Below, one piece after another: positions 25,901-37,056 of a stretch of 64,000 nucleotides of DNA. The notes under the pieces were generated by a model, which did not search any database, was not told where the DNA came from, and saw nothing but the letters and a program-made list of their open reading frames with translations. This DNA is from Lingula anatina (Eukaryota; Brachiopoda; Lingulata; Lingulida; Lingulidae): the NCBI RefSeq assembly GCF_001039355.2, contig NW_019773692.1:112760-176759 (forward strand), read 5' to 3'. Made by a program: the position numbers and the translations under genes. Each line of letters starts with the position of its first letter. Within the stretch, counting starts at the first letter, position 1.

Positions 25901-27325
25901 CAACTTTTTAAAATACCATTCTTTAAGTCCTTTTATTTTGAACTACAGCAATAGAATACGTAAAACAATGAAGAATGTGTTGAAGGTAACTCCTCCCTCT
26001 TGTTATCAGATAGCAGTAGTCTAGTAGACAAGGAGACAGGTCAGATCAGTAATAGTACCCAGACTGATGTAGTGAAGAAGCTGGCCCAGGATCTACAGGA
26101 CTATATCAGTGAGGATAACACCAAGTTTTGTCAAGAGATGGAAGACTGGGACAGGAAACAACAGCAAGCCGCTGCCGCCGCTGTCACCACTGCTCCCACT
26201 GCCGCCACTGTCACAACTGCTCCTGGTGCTGGGGGAGACTCAGAGGTCACTATTGTAGGAGAGAAAAAACCTCTTAGTCCTACAGGTCAGTGACCTGTAA
26301 TTTATCAGAACTTATTTCTAGATCAGAGGAGAAATCTTAACAGGGATTTTCTTAATCTGGTTTGGTGGTCATTGTGATTGAACTGTAAGTCAAACTTTAC
26401 CAAGTGAACGCTATGTGACATAATAAAAACACTATGTGACATAATAAAAACACTATGTGACATAATAAAAACACTATGTGACATCATAAAAACGCTATGT
26501 GACATAATGTATTTAAAATATTTGATAACTCTTTGTTTCTTTTCTTTTGACTCTGTATTCTTAGACCATAGACCCAACCTTGACCTTGACCTATATTTCA
26601 GTGTCTAGTTCTGTCCAGAATTCCCAGTCTTACCAGCATGCTCTGCTGGCACTGAGGTCCACTGTGGATACTCTGGAGGCTGTGCTGGGCGCCATGACCA
26701 AGGAACAGTGGGAGCAGAAACGTCCAGAGGGACACGTGCTACAGGTATGGTGACACTGTGGCCCAGTTCAGGGGTACCAGAGTTGTCATTGTAACATTGT
26801 AAATCTTAGTATATAAAACAACAGGCAACAAAGAAAAAGCCTAGAAGTGTGCATGTGTTAGTTTTAGGGAAATTTTATTCTCAACCATAAAGAGGACTCT
26901 GCTCAAGTTTTTGTTGTATTGTTTCCAGCATAAGGAAGTCATGATTTTGGTTTCAGTTTTTGTCACAGTGAAAGATGTTATATTATGGTTGTGGGAGAAA
27001 TGAATGAACATCAGAAAAATGTATCTTCAAATTGCTCTGGGAACCCAGCAGTGGTGGGATGCTGCTGGTGGTACATACCCAGGAGGCAGTATAGCCTCTC
27101 TTATCCTCTGTTTTTACAGCAGTTTTGAAATTGTTTACAAGAAAATTTGTCTCTTGAGATAAAAACTCATTTGATGCTTAATTCCTGTGCTGATTTCTAG
27201 GTGGCCAATTTTGAGATTAACAAGGCTGAGAAGCTGAGTCAAAAACTCCCAGAGATGCTACCTAAGAAGGACAGTAGATTGTCACACATGCTGGTGTATT
27301 GTATTGCCTGCAAGTAAGTAATACA

Positions 27326-27356
<31 letters not shown>

Positions 27357-30300
27357 GGGGGGGGAGGAAAGAAAACTGCATGTGATATTATCAAAGCCCC
27401 AGTTTAGCAATGCTGTCCAAGTTTTACTGGTACACTGTGCAGTACAGCATACTTAGTTATATTTTATGACTGACAAATACATTTGTGTTGGTTTCTTAGT
27501 TAACAGCCTAAGTTATAAAGTCATGGGCAGATTTTGATAAATTCTCAGGATGGATCAGAAAGGGCAGACTTAAATATGATCAGATTTTGTGAAAGTGCTG
27601 ATCCATTAATCAGTTCATGCATTCATTGATAATGAGATTTGAGCTGTCTTGGCTTAGGTCTGCCCTCTCTCTTAATAGTTTTCCACTAGTAGTGATAATT
27701 TTTGTTTCTCCCAGGGCCCCAACGCATTCAGTCATTCACAGAGTGGTGATGGAACAGATTGCCTTCACCAGGATAGGAGACACGGATGCAAAGTAGGTCA
27801 TGTGTGGATAACATGTCACCAAGGTGTGCATGCTGTGTTAAGGTTATACTTCACATCACTAAGGACTTATGCTGTGATTTTCTCCTAGTTTTTGTTGTGA
27901 TTTTCTGCCAGTTTTACTACAGCAAGGTGGTTAGGGTCCAGATGCTGTTCCTGCACCAAAAACTGATGTTTTATCAAGTGTAGTGTCTGTGTAAAAAGCT
28001 GATGATCTAAATGTAATTTTTGAATGAAGAATTTTTTTTGAAGATGCATTTTATTTTTAGATTAAGGACAAAAATTAAAAAAAAAATATTTGCATAATAT
28101 TATGAAAAACNATAGACCAAAAACTTCAGTCGACTTTGATCTTGACTGAACAGTTAATGGAGTTCTCAACTTAAATGGAATATTTCCCCTGTGTTGTAAT
28201 AGAAAGAAGTGACTAATGCATTAGACTGCTCTGGATTTGTCATGAAATCAGTAGGATGGAAATTACTTTTGTGTCTGGTATGATTTGATTTGAGTAACTT
28301 TTGAATGTTACCAAATCTGACCTAATGTCTTCATTACCAAATACTATACTTTTCAGAATATCATATTTTATGTTCCTTTATTTTGAAACACAGCAACTTT
28401 TTAAAATACCATTCTTTAAGTCCTTTTATTTTGAACTACAGGAATAGAATACGTAAAACAATGAAGCATGTGTTGAAGGTAACTCCTCCCTCTTGTTATC
28501 AGATAGCAGTAGTCTAGTAGACAAGGAGACAGGTCAGATCAGTAATAGTACCCAGACTGATGTGGTGAAGAAGCTGGCTCAGGATCTACAGGACTATATC
28601 AGTGAGGATAACACTAAGTTCTGTCAGGAGATGGAAGACTGGGACAGGAAACAACAGCAAGCCGCTGCCGCCACTGTCACCACTGCTCCCGCTGCCGCCA
28701 CTGTCACAACTGCTCCTGGTGCTGGGGGAGACTCAGAGGTCACTATTGTAGGAGAGAAGAAACCTCTTAGTCCTACAGGTGAGTGACCTGTAATTTACCA
28801 GAACTGATATCTAGATCAGAGGTGAAATCTTAACATGTATTTCCTCTGGTTTGGTGGTCATTGTGATTGTACTGTAAGTCATTCTTTACTAAGTGCACAC
28901 TATGCAACATAATGTATTTAAAATATTTGATAACTCTTTGTTTCTTTTCTTTTCTTTTGACTCTGTATTCTTAGACCAGAGAGCCAACCTTGACCTTGAC
29001 CTATATTTCAGTGTCCAGTTCTGTCCAGAATTCCCAGTCTTACCAGCATGCTCTGCTGGCACTGAGGTCCACTGTGGATACTCTGGAGGCTGTGCTGGGC
29101 GCCATGACCAAGGAACAGTGGGAGCAGAAACGTCCAGAGGGACACGTGCTACAGGTATGGGGACACTATGACCCAGCTCGGGTGTTCCAGAGTTGTCATT
29201 GTAAACCTTAGTATATAAAACAACAGTCAACAAAGAAAAATGCCTAGAAGTGTGCATGTGTTAGTTTAAGGGAAATTTTATTCTCAACCATAAAGAGGAC
29301 TCTGCTCAAAGTTTTGTTGTATTGTTTCCAGCATGGGGAAGTAATGATTTTGGTCTCAGTTTTTGTCACAGTGAAAGATGTTATATTGTGGTGGTAGGAG
29401 AAATGAATGAACATCAGAAAAATGTATCTTCAAATAGCTCTGGGAACCCAGCAGTGGTGGGATGCTGCTGGTGGTACATACCCAGGAGGCAGTATAGCCT
29501 CTTTTATCCTCTGTTTTTACAGCAATTTTGAAATTGTTTACAAGAAAATTTGTCTCTTGAGATAAAAACTCATTTGATGCTTAATTCCTGTGCTGATTTC
29601 TAGGTGGCCAATTTTGAGATTAACAAGGCTGAGAAACTGAGTCAAAAACTCCCAGAGATGCTACCTAAGAAAGACAGTAGATTGTCACACATGCTGGTGT
29701 ATTGTATTGCCTGCAAGTAAGTAATACAGAGAGAGAGAGAGAGAGAGTAAGGGGGAGGGGGGGGGAGAAAACTGCATGTGATTTTATCAAAGCCCCAGTT
29801 TAATAATTCCATCTATGTGTTACTGGTACACTGCGCAGTATTGCATACTAAGTTATATTTCATGAAAACAAATGCATTTTTGTTGCTTTCTTAGTTAACA
29901 GCCTAAGATGTTAAGTCATGGGCAGATTTTGATCAATTCTCAGGATGGATCAGAAAGGGCAGACTTAAATATGATAAGATTTTGTGAAAGTGCTGATCCA
30001 TTAATCAGTTCATGCATTCATTAATAATGAGATTTGAGCTGTCTTGGCTTAGGTCTGCCCTCTCTCTAAATGGTTTTCCACTAGTAGTGATAATTTTTGT
30101 TTCCCCCAGAGCCCCGACGCATTCAGTCATTCACAGAGTGGTGATGGAACAGATCGCCTTCACCAGGATAGGAGACACGGATGCAAAGTAGGTCATGTGT
30201 AGATAACATGTCACCAAGGTGTGCAGGCTGTGTTAAGGTTAAAATTCACATCACTAAGGACTTATGCTGTGATTTTCTCCTAGTTTTATTGTGATTTTCT

Positions 30301-32947
30301 GCCAGTTTTACTACAGCAAGGTGGATAGGGTCCAGATGCTGTTCCTGCACCAAAAACTGATGTTTTATCAAGTGTCGTGTCAGTGTAAAAAGCTGATGAT
30401 CTTAATGTTATCTTTGAATGAAGAATTTTTTTTGAAGATGCATTTTATTTTTAGTTTAAGGATGAAAATTTAAAAAAATGATATTTACAAAAAAAAAAAA
30501 AAAAAAAACATTTTTACATGTTTATGAAATCAGCAATGTTTTGATGTCCTCGTGATATGTTTATGCTTACGCTGGTATCTGTTCTGTTACAGATTTAAGG
30601 CTATAAAGGGAGCAGCTGAGAGAAAGTTATCAGAAATGATATCAGATGCTAGTGAACAAATGAAGAGTGAATACAAGGTATCGTTTAGTAATCGGTGTAG
30701 CACTATCAAAGTACTGTTCTCTTCTCAGTTTGCTTAAATTTTTTGGCTGAACCCAAGATCTAGAAAATGGCAGCAGGCATACTGGCTTAGTCCAGAATTG
30801 TACCATTAACAATACCAGCATAGTAGTGTTTAACCAGTGATTATACTTTGGATATCTTTAAGTAATTAGTGTTATAAGAATAATAACATGGTCCAAAGAT
30901 CATTGTTTTTTTACACAACCAGAACCTCATGAAAGGTCACTTTAGTTCACAGCCAACCTGACTTCATCAGACATTGTATATGTTACAGATTGATCACCAA
31001 CTAATGTAGATAGTCTAGAATAATATGGTTGTAAAGCTACATTGTATTCTATTTGTCCTGTTCAGAAATGGCATGAGAACTTCAGCAATTTCCGCCGTGT
31101 CATCATGTGTGTAGTGCTGGGGATAGAAGCATTTCATAAAGAACGGTGAGTGTCTGTACAAATCTGGTTGTCTGTCAGCTTACTGGTCACACCACTTACA
31201 ATACTACTAGGCTGAATAGAAATTAACTAGGTGATGGAAAAATAAGCTTTAAAAGAAAAACAGTCATATTTCTTCGAGTCTAGTGGGAGTAGCAGCATAG
31301 GTTTAATTAGTGTAACTAATTTATTTTCGAGTTTGACACAAAATTTTCTTGGCTGTTGCCTAAGGTTGTTGCCAAATTACACTACTTCACATTGTTTTGT
31401 GAAACTTATAATCTCAGGATATTAATTGTTGGGCTATAACTGTCTTGGCTGTTAAACTTTAGAGACTTACCTCAAAATGTTCACTTTGTCTTTTGCTCGT
31501 GTTAAGCCAGAGCCAAAGAGGGATTGTTTGCAGTCAGTTAATATGTTTATGAAATAAAAGAAAGCTTTATTTGTGCACATCTGACTTTATAAATGTTGTT
31601 TTCAGCTACCAGGAGTCGCTGCCATATCTTCACTATGCATATCTGACCAACCGCTCCCTCATAGCGGACGGCAACAGGATGAAAGGCTTTGATAACAAGC
31701 TGATGGCCTATTATCAGAGGCAGTGTTTATTGGTGAGATACCTTACTTAGTGAAAGACATACTTCTCTTATCCATATCCATAAATATAACATTTATATCC
31801 ACATGTATATCCACAAGGGTAATATCCATATCCACATATATATCATCCATATCCCTTTAACACCAGTGAAACATCAGAACACTAATATCTACATGTAGAA
31901 TGCCAGTATCCACATGTAGAAATCAATATCCACATGTAGAACTGCAGTATCCACATGTATAGCATTTATATCTACATGTAGAACATCAGTATCAGTGTGT
32001 AGAACACTAATATCCACATGTAGAACACCAGTATCCACATGTAGAAATCAATATCCACATATAAAACACCAGTATCCATATGTAGAAATCAATATCCACA
32101 TATAAAACACCAGTATCCATATGTAGCCCTCCTTGTTTCAGCACCTTAATGACATGGCCCTGCAGCAGTTTGAGGCAGATGAGGACATCTCTGGTGTTAG
32201 TATCATCATGAACAACCTGGTGCTGCCGTGTCTACCCTCGCTGTTCCACACTTCGTACCAGGATGACACGCTGGCCGCGGAGGAACTGAGGGAGAAGTGG
32301 TGCAATATTCTGGCACAGGAAGTGTCAGGTGAGTAAGATTTAAACTTGGTATTAATGTGTCAATTTGAAGTAAATGACTGATATTTCTGAGCTAAAAATT
32401 GTGTCCCAAGAAGATAAGTTTTGTTACTATTTCAGCTGATATTGAGGCTATGATTTTTAACCATAAACTACAGCAAGCCAGTCTAATCTCTCCATTCACA
32501 CCCACTCCTGGCCAGCACTGTTGACATTGAGGCCAGTTTTGCTGGAAGATTTTGCCTCTAGTGTTTAGACATCTTGATCTCGCTCTCTTAGATAGTACAT
32601 AATGAACTAAGCCATCCCAGGTTTACTTTAAATACAGCTTAGTCAAACTAGTAGGTCAGGTGGTTTCTTTCCAGCCAGCCACCCTTAATGTGACCCTTCT
32701 GGTGTGTATATATTCATTTTAATATTTACATTTCCACAATTTTTATCTTGGTACAGGTGACAAATTGGAGAAGTTACAGGACGTGATGTCCAAGCTGTTT
32801 GACCCACCCTCAGAGACGAGGACAAGTGTGAAATTCCCACAGCTGAACTACATCAAGGACTCCAGTGAATTCCTGGAACGCTATGCAAAAGTCATGGATC
32901 TGGCTGAGAAGAACAGTTACCTTGAGATGGCAGAGAAAAGCAAATGA
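16903..32947 (+). CDS. USP28: Ubiquitin carboxyl-terminal hydrolase, USP28/USP25 family
   Basis: A cysteine deubiquitinase that in vertebrates acts in DNA-damage and MYC stability (USP28) or immune signalling (USP25). Exons: 16903-16950, 18119-18310, 18660-18777, 19356-19473, 19753-19918, 20384-20464, 20781-20930, 21223-21311, 21878-21966, 22343-22491, 23110-23237, 23487-23582, 23820-24002, 24502-24713, 24973-25043, 25270-25498, 26010-26285, 26602-26744, 27201-27313, 27715-27792, 30593-30677, 31066-31145, 31606-31732, 32142-32328, 32757-32947. With one copy of the 26-30 kb block this gives 1132 residues (human USP28 1077). Visible parts: UBA-like region (about 17-80), SIM-like VVDLT (121-125), UIM (about 127-143), Cys box [11 protein letters not shown] (Cys207), helical insertion (RYMECNK to LDRF), His box SGHYWAYVY (His649), FNDITVTE (Asn666/Asp667), and the conserved C-terminal domain. 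Intron 4 uses a GC donor. The symbol stands for the shared USP25/28 ancestor. Confidence 0.95.
18785..18830 (+). repeat. Microduplication of a USP28 exon end with splice donor
   Basis: The last 38 nt or so of exon 18660-18777 and its GTAGGT donor are repeated at a 46-bp period directly inside the intron, with one G/A difference. It is a potential alternative donor. Confidence 0.85.
20972..21038 (+). repeat. Microduplication of a USP28 exon end with splice donor
   Basis: The end of exon 20781-20930 (from CTGTGGATATC) and its CAG|GTACTT donor are repeated 102 bp downstream with one silent change. Reading through from the first copy meets a TAG, so only one copy can serve. Confidence 0.85.
21126..21190 (+). 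repeat. Microduplication of a USP28 acceptor and exon start
   Basis: The acceptor and the first 45 nt or so of exon 21223-21311 occur 77 bp upstream as well (acceptor TCTAG ending at 21145). Using the upstream acceptor would read into TGA, so it is a decoy. Confidence 0.85.
21790..21832 (+). repeat. Microduplication of a USP28 acceptor region
   Basis: GAGATATAAAG through TTTCAGAACTAGTA is present both here and directly at exon 21878-21966. The first copy carries an acceptor and only about nine exon bases. Confidence 0.75.
22795..22987. mobile_element. MITE-like element family A, copy 2
   Basis: About 190 bp, the same family as 13422-13673, with inverted ends (TTCCCAGAG...AGATCGATCT and its complement) in a USP28 intron. 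It lacks the internal palindrome and the CCCCAGGGAGTTAGG piece of copy 1. Confidence 0.8.
26405..26506. repeat. 21-bp tandem repeat, about five units
   Basis: The unit CTATGTGACATAATAAAAAC is repeated in the intron after exon 26010-26285. The matching place in the second copy of the block (about 28895-28915) holds only one degenerate unit. Confidence 0.85.
28112..30480 (+). repeat. Second copy of USP28 exons 17-20, probable allelic duplicate
   Basis: This block matches 25613-28110 with a few percent mismatch and indels; a single N at 28111 marks the join. It contains exon copies 28503-28778, 29012-29154, 29604-29716 and 30110-30187, all intact and the same length as the first set. Splicing exon 27715-27792 (leaving AA) to 28503 (starting AT AGC) would give AAA TAG, an immediate stop. 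The two sets therefore cannot both be in one mRNA. Confidence 0.85.
31760..32130. repeat. Degenerate ATCCACATGTAGAA tandem repeat
   Basis: About fifteen imperfect units of roughly 22 bp built on TATCCACATGTAGAACA fill the intron between USP28 exons 23 and 24. Confidence 0.8.
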
Positions 32948-35900
32948 TACTGACGACTAGACAACAGAGCTTTCTCTCTCTCTCTTCCTCTGTGATCTGG
33001 ACCTCAGCAGGTGCTTACGTCTCTGAGGGTCATTCTCGTCCAACGTGGGATGATGTAAGCTTGCAGCCTCCTCTGCTGCCCCCTAGTGGTTCTTTCCAGC
33101 GGTTGTGAAGCATACTAGCTATCTAAGTCATTACCATACCGTCAGCTTTGTAACCTGCTCCATAGCCACAGCTGAGAGACCCAGGAAAGATAGCTTCTCA
33201 GTGATCTAGAAGTCTGCCCGGTACCCTGCAGACCATGGATACCGCCATGCAGTGTTGTTTACACCCTGAAAACCATGGGGATACAGATGACTGTTGTGAG
33301 GACAACCTTGACAAAAGACAAACCAAAAGACAGTTCTTAGACTAGTTGACAGAGATATAGGGACTGAGATATAAAGATGACCAACAGGGTGTTATCTGTG
33401 CCTAGCTACTGCTACGTTGTTGTCGCCTTCCTTGACGTGAAATGACCTTTACCTTCAGTTATATGCTTACCAATTACCACTTCAAAAACTGAATTGAGGC
33501 CCTTATTGTGAATTGCTGCAGTCTTTACTGTGATTTGATTCAAGGATGGAAATAGATATTAATATTTTATCTTCTTTAGCCCACTGAGACCCGTGAAGAG
33601 GAGTGACTTGGCCTTAAAATGAAAGTTTTTATTCTTCAAGCTGTTTTAAACTAAGTTACCCATAGAATCATAATCCATTGTCATACTGGAGCTTAAGTGA
33701 CATCGCTGACAATCAAACTTCAGTTCACATGAAGACGGAATTGTGATAAGGCTGAAACGAAGTCACCTCCACATCAGACCTAAGCTCCATTATGAGATGT
33801 AATTCTAATTCCATGTTCACCTTGGTCAGTTGTTCTGTCCTTTTTGTGTGGTGCTCCCACCAAGACTTCATACCTAGGATGTGTACAGATGGACAGTCAC
33901 TTCTTGTTCACCACTCGGCCCTGCGTTATGAAAGCTGGGACTGTATGAGAAGGTTGTATACAGTTTGAGAAGGCTCAAGACTCTGTCTTGTGTTATGAAA
34001 GCTGGGACTGTATGAGAAGGTTGTATATAGTTTGAGAAGGCTCAAGACTCTGTCTTGTGTTATGAAAGCTGGGACTGTATGAGAAGGTTGTATACAGTTT
34101 GAGAAGGCTCAAGACTCTGTCTTGTGTTATGAAAGCTGGGACTGTATGAGAAGGTTGTATACAGTTTGAGAAGGCTCAAGACTCTGTCTTGTGTTATGAA
34201 AGCTGGGACTGTATGAGAAGGTTGTATACAGTTTGAGAAGGCTCAAGACTCTGTCTTGTGTTATGAAAGCTGGGACTGTATGAGAAGGTTGTATACAGTT
34301 TGAGAAGGCTCAAGACTCTGTCTTGTGTTATGAAAGCTGGGACTGTATGAGAAGGTTGTATACAGTTTGAGAAGGCTCAAGACTCTGTCTTGTGTTATGA
34401 AAGCTGGGACTGTATGAGAAGGTTGTATACAGTTTGAGAAGGCTCAAGACTCTGTCTTGTGTTATGAAAGCTGGGACTGTATGAGAAGGTTGTATACAGT
34501 TTGAGAAGGCTCAAGACTCTGTCTTGTGTTATGAAAGCTGGGACTGTATGAGAAGGTTGTATACAGTTTGAGAAGGCTCAAGACTCTGTCTTGTGTTATG
34601 AAAGCTGGGACTGTATGAGAAGGTTGTATACAGTTTGAGAAGGCTCAAGACTCTGTCTTGTGTTATGAAAGCTGGGACTGTATGAGAAGGTTGTATACAG
34701 TTTGAGAAGGCTCAAGACTCTGTCTTGTGTTATGAAAGCTGGGACTGTATGAGAAGGTTGTATACAGTTTGAGAAGGCTCAAGACTCTGTCTTGTGTTAT
34801 GAAAGCTGGGACTGTATGAGAAGGTTGTATACAGTTTGAGAAGGCTCAAGTCTTTATCACGTTTGTCCACATTTGACCAAAAGATGACCACCAGATTTGG
34901 ACAGTTTTGGGATGTTGGCATGGTTTCCTGTAATACCAAGTGCTCTTTAAGTTGATGGATTATTAGTAAGGTCAGCGTCGACTTTTTACTGTAATTATAG
35001 AACAATGAAGAGGATTTTCTGTGCAAAACCTGAGAATTTTTTATAATTTTTTTCATAATTTGAAAAAGAAATGCACAAAGTATTGTACAGAGGTGAATGC
35101 TGCTCCAATCTTAACACCAAAATGATGTCAACATAAGTAATTATAGCAGGTGTGGTACCAAGATATTGGAAGTGTGGTTGGAAGTATCTTAATGGATAGG
35201 AGAATTTCTAAGATGCATGAATACTTTAGGAAACTATTAATTGTACATTTTTTTAAATTTCACACTATATATTTATACTCAGTAAAGCTGCTGTGAAGAG
35301 CTTTATGCAGGACCTGTTTTGTAAAGGAATTTAAGACGGAAAATTGGTCTTCAGTCGAAGATAGGGATTTTTGCGTCTGTTTCAGCGTGGGATGAATCCA
35401 GAGTAACTAACTTATAAAGAAACTATTTGTCTTTCTATTTATAAAATGATTCATATAAGTGAAACATTGAAGTTTACTACTTCTGACTTGTTTTAGGCCG
35501 AAGTGGAGTAAGGTTTTTGACTTAACTTTAGACCAGTTTACTCAACCTGACCTTGTTTTCACTGTCATGTTTATTCAACATTTGCGCCAATTTATCAGTA
35601 TGTTGACCGTGCTAGCTGCCTTACTAGCCCTGTGGTGCCATTGATCACGTGAGCAGGTGTGAGAGACGCGTAGGCGCAAGATTCCAATACAGTTTCTATA
35701 AAGTTTGATTAAATATGTGGAAACGATAAATCTTATCACTTAATTGAAATGGAATCGTGCAGATATTTTTACTTAGCAGAATTCTACATTTTATTTATTT
35801 ACCTGTGGATTCCCACCACTGTATCTTGAACAGTAAGCAATATTCCGGTAAAATGCTATTGAAATGCATGAACACGTCTAGTCCACTCTTTGTTGACAAT

Positions 35901-37056
35901 AATCTTCACTTAATTCCTAATCTCAGTGAGTTCAAATGCCGGTATGTTGCCGTTCAGAATTATATTTATTTACGGTAGTAACGATATTATGGCGGTTTAC
36001 GTGTGTGGACGACAGCTATTTTAGCAATCGTCTCTCGCCAACATTGAATTCTAGTGGAGGCGCCTGTACATTTTATAAAGCTGATATTATACCCATGGTT
36101 CTTATTGACTATTATAAGTAAAATGTGTTAAGGCAGAGAAATAAAAGTTCACACTGAATGATACTTCGTGTGAATGGTAAACTGTGTTTGTTGATTTTAA
36201 TTTCAAAATGTGTTCGAGGCAGATAGCCCAGTGAACTTGCAGACAAAAATATGGTTTAATGAAAGGAGCGTTAGTTGGACTTTTAAAGGAAAACAACGGA
36301 CGTTTTTTTTTTTTTTTTTTTTTTTTTTTGTTAAAGATTTACTTGCTTCATACATAATATCCTTTTAATATGGCGAGATTGTGTTTAGGACGTCCACAGA
36401 CACACCAGTGTTTCCTCTCGGCTCTTATAATCACTCTTGACACCGTGCACAGGACGAGATATTGTCATTACATCGATCCAGAGAGGTATTTTGTTTCTTT
36501 CTCAAAATTAGAAATATTGTCACATGCTGAAGACGCCCTCTATCCACAGTTCCGCCTTCCCAGTGCCGTTACAGCTTTCAAAAGTGACGTCAAACCGGCT
36601 GACGTGATATGTGCTGAGAAGTATTTTATTACGGACTAGAAGGAACCGGTTTTGAAGCGGATGTCCAAAGTCTGATAAGGGCACCCCTTTTAGTGGTAAA
36701 TGGTATTACTAGGTTATCAAATGCATGTTTTAAGTAGATATAAAGTGACGACGTGACAGACGAAATGATATCCCTCCCGTCAGCCGTTTCTTATCCCTAG
36801 ATGCCGACCCGTCCTGGTTTGGGTATTTGGCAAACTGTCATTTTTGTTTATTTACATATGATACAACACGTCTTCTTGCTTAATCTACGTACAAATATTT
36901 GCACTAGATAAGCTGAACTGCAGCAGTATGTGTTGATCTTCATAAAACACAGAGATATCTAGGGGACTGACCTCAAAGACCGTAACTCTGCAAAGATCAT
37001 TTTTCTTGAATATTTAGTTGAATTAGAGAATATCAAGTATTCAAACTGTCAAAAGA
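32948..37056. other. USP28 3' UTR and intergenic region
   Basis: This 4.1-kb stretch starts as the USP28 3' UTR. It holds the 67-bp minisatellite (33925-34851), a possible ATTAAA signal near 35709, a T homopolymer at about 36304-36330, and the presumed trehalase promoter just before 37057. An intronless 89-codon frame at 36370-36639 shows no recognisable protein. Confidence 0.6.
33925..34851. repeat. 67-bp minisatellite, about 13.8 near-identical units
   Basis: Units starting GTTATGAAAGCTGGGACTG repeat every 67 bp from 33925 to 34851 with almost no divergence (one TATATAG/TATACAG variant). Since 67 is not a multiple of three it does not encode a repeat protein. Each unit has the short hairpin AAGAC-TCT-GTCTT. 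It lies about 1 kb past the USP28 stop, possibly within its 3' UTR. Confidence 0.95.

Noticed and set aside
26000-26293. Second USP28-like gene starting at 28493
   Set aside because: The paired 97-codon frames are the same USP28 exon in two contig copies, not two genes.
36370-36639. 89-codon intronless frame upstream of trehalase
   Set aside because: No recognisable domain, no sign of splicing context or codon bias unlike the surroundings; it probably lies in the trehalase 5' region by chance.
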